Shown in pieces: positions 62,996 to 64,000 of a DNA stretch of 64,000 nucleotides. The position numbers were made by a program, and so were the translations under genes. The stretch's first letter is position 1. Each line of letters begins with the position of its first letter. The stretch comes from Burkholderia diffusa. GTDB lineage: Bacteria > Pseudomonadota > Gammaproteobacteria > Burkholderiales > Burkholderiaceae. Where the stretch lies: NCBI RefSeq assembly GCF_001718315.1, contig NZ_CP013363.1:2170001-2234000 (forward strand), given 5' to 3'. The notes under the pieces are model-generated. The model searched no databases and was not told the DNA's origin. It saw only the letters and a list, made by a program, of their open reading frames with translations.

Positions 62996-63865
62996 ATGTT
63001 TACCTCGCTCGTCGCCGCGGCTTTCGTCGCGCTGTGGTCCACCGGCTTCATCGTCGCACGGGCAATCAAGCCCTACGCCGATCCGAACCTGTTCCTGCTC
63101 GCGCGATTCGCGGGCACGGCGGCGCTGTTCGGCGCGGTGGCGCTCGCCGCGCGCGCGCCATGGCCGGCCCGCCGCGAATGGCCGCGCCACCTGATCGCCG
63201 GCGCACTGCTGCAAGGCGTCTATCTCGGCGCAAGCTACTGGGCCGTCGCACAGGGACTGAACGCGGGCGTGATGGCATTGCTCGGCGCGCTTCAGCCGCT
63301 CGCCACCGCCGCGCTCGCGGTGCCGCTGTTCAACGAGCGCCTGCCCGCGCGCGGCTGGCTCGGGATGGCGCTCGGGCTCGCCGGCGTCGCACTCGTGCTC
63401 GCGCCGAAGGTCGCGGACGGCGTTGCGTCGCCGCCGGGCGCCGCGCCCGCGTGGTTCGTCGTGGCCGTGTCGATCCTGTCGGTCGGCTCGATCACCGCTG
63501 GGTCGCTGTATCAGAAGGGCAAGCTCGCGCAGAACGATCTGCGCACGGCCGTCGCCGTGCAGAACCTCGGCGCGGCAATCGTCGCGGCCGTCTTCGTCGC
63601 GCTGCTGCACGAAACGCGCTGGATCGGCGCGCCGGCGCTGTGGATATCGCTCGTGTGGGGCGTCGTGTTCCTGTCCGGCGGCGCGGTCACGATGCTGATG
63701 TGGATGCTGCGGCGCGGCAACGCCGCGCGCGCGACGTCGTTGCTGTTCCTCGCGCCGCCGCTCGCCGCGCTGCAGGGCTACCTGCTGTTCGGCGAAACGC
63801 TCGCGACCGTCCAGCTCGCCGGCTTCGGGCTCGCGCTGGCGGGCGTCGTGCTCGCGCGGCGCTGA
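62996..63865 (+). CDS. DMT-family transporter (EamA, drug/metabolite exporter)
   Basis: A 289-residue inner-membrane protein with ten hydrophobic segments in two EamA repeats. The first repeat starts LVAAAFVALWSTGFIVARAI and includes ASYWAVAQGLNAGVMALLGA and QPLATAALAVPLFNERL. The second includes SLVWGVVFLSGGAVTMLMWM and PPLAALQGYLLFGETL, where the F-x-E-x-L ending is typical. It exports an amino acid or metabolite; the substrate is unknown. No clear ribosome-binding site precedes the ATG. Confidence 0.87.
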   Translation: MFTSLVAAAFVALWSTGFIVARAIKPYADPNLFLLARFAGTAALFGAVALAARAPWPARREWPRHLIAGALLQGVYLGASYWAVAQGLNAGVMALLGALQPLATAALAVPLFNERLPARGWLGMALGLAGVALVLAPKVADGVASPPGAAPAWFVVAVSILSVGSITAGSLYQKGKLAQNDLRTAVAVQNLGAAIVAAVFVALLHETRWIGAPALWISLVWGVVFLSGGAVTMLMWMLRRGNAARATSLLFLAPPLAALQGYLLFGETLATVQLAGFGLALAGVVLARR

Positions 63866-64000
63866 CGCGGCGAGCGGAAGCAGGGCGCGCCGTCACCGCA
63901 CTCCCATGCATCGAAACGGAGCATCCGCGTGCACGCCGGAGTCTGCCGCGTCGCGCGCTGCCCATGACGCGGCAGCCCGTCTCGCCGATGCAACGCGCGG

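Noticed and set aside
63866..64000. Possible end of another gene at the right edge
   Set aside because: Only 135 bases are present, with no recognisable protein segment on either strand.

Overview
The window is high-GC DNA with codon use and gene content typical of Burkholderia, probably the Burkholderia cepacia complex. The pointers are a DUF2827 protein, OmpC-type porins, a LiuQ-like TetR regulator beside the leucine genes, a PAAR-Tae4 type VI effector module and a vanAB pair. The species assignment is inference, because no rRNA or other marker gene is present. No tRNA, rRNA or CRISPR array was seen.

Layout: 1-3445 holds the tail of a glycosyltransferase-like gene, a small unknown gene, an EAL-domain protein, an AT-rich gap with an orphan plus-strand terminator, and a DUF2827 protein. 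3672-10251 is the leucine/isovalerate operon (isovaleryl-CoA dehydrogenase, methylcrotonyl-CoA carboxylase beta, methylglutaconyl-CoA hydratase, methylcrotonyl-CoA carboxylase alpha) with a divergent TetR gene and two matching 13-bp palindromes between them. 10320-13048 is vanillate demethylase vanAB with a divergent MarR gene, and a 17-bp inverted repeat lies over the vanAB -10. 13952-20028 carries a TonB receptor behind a Fur-like site, then a periplasmic set: a Tat-exported protein, a ModA-like binding protein, a c4-type dihaem cytochrome and a TsdA-like thiosulfate dehydrogenase. 20068-29804 holds a secreted beta-propeller protein, a porin with a LacI-type operator, LysE, GNAT, a phosphoesterase, an alpha/beta hydrolase, a two-component system and a TlpA-like thioredoxin.

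29996-31512 is a lower-GC type VI effector island (PAAR, Tae4 amidase, small membrane protein). 31550-42101 holds a PaiB/MocR divergent pair, a class A penicillin-binding protein, a YkuD L,D-transpeptidase, an MFS transporter and a large MscS-type channel.

42153-52475 (minus strand) is the most unusual region: a complete type I secretion operon encoding a four-TM protein, a 1533-residue RTX protein, an ABC exporter with a degenerate C39 domain, an HlyD adaptor and a TolC-like factor that looks frameshifted. The RTX protein combines a glycine-rich hydrophobic N-terminal segment, four EF-hand-like loops, RTX arrays with a 104-residue higher-order period, and an embedded papain/C39-like cysteine peptidase domain. 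The four-TM gene is translationally coupled to it and could be an immunity protein. An IS4-type transposase remnant lies upstream of the operon.

53627-58756 is a lysine/pipecolate set (AmaB-like dehydrogenase, LysP-like permease, AmaA-like oxidase). 58872-63865 has a TetR regulator, a phospholipase D-like protein, a DeoR regulator, a 61-residue unknown and a DMT exporter. Most functions are assigned from family motifs read directly in the translations; no database search was possible.
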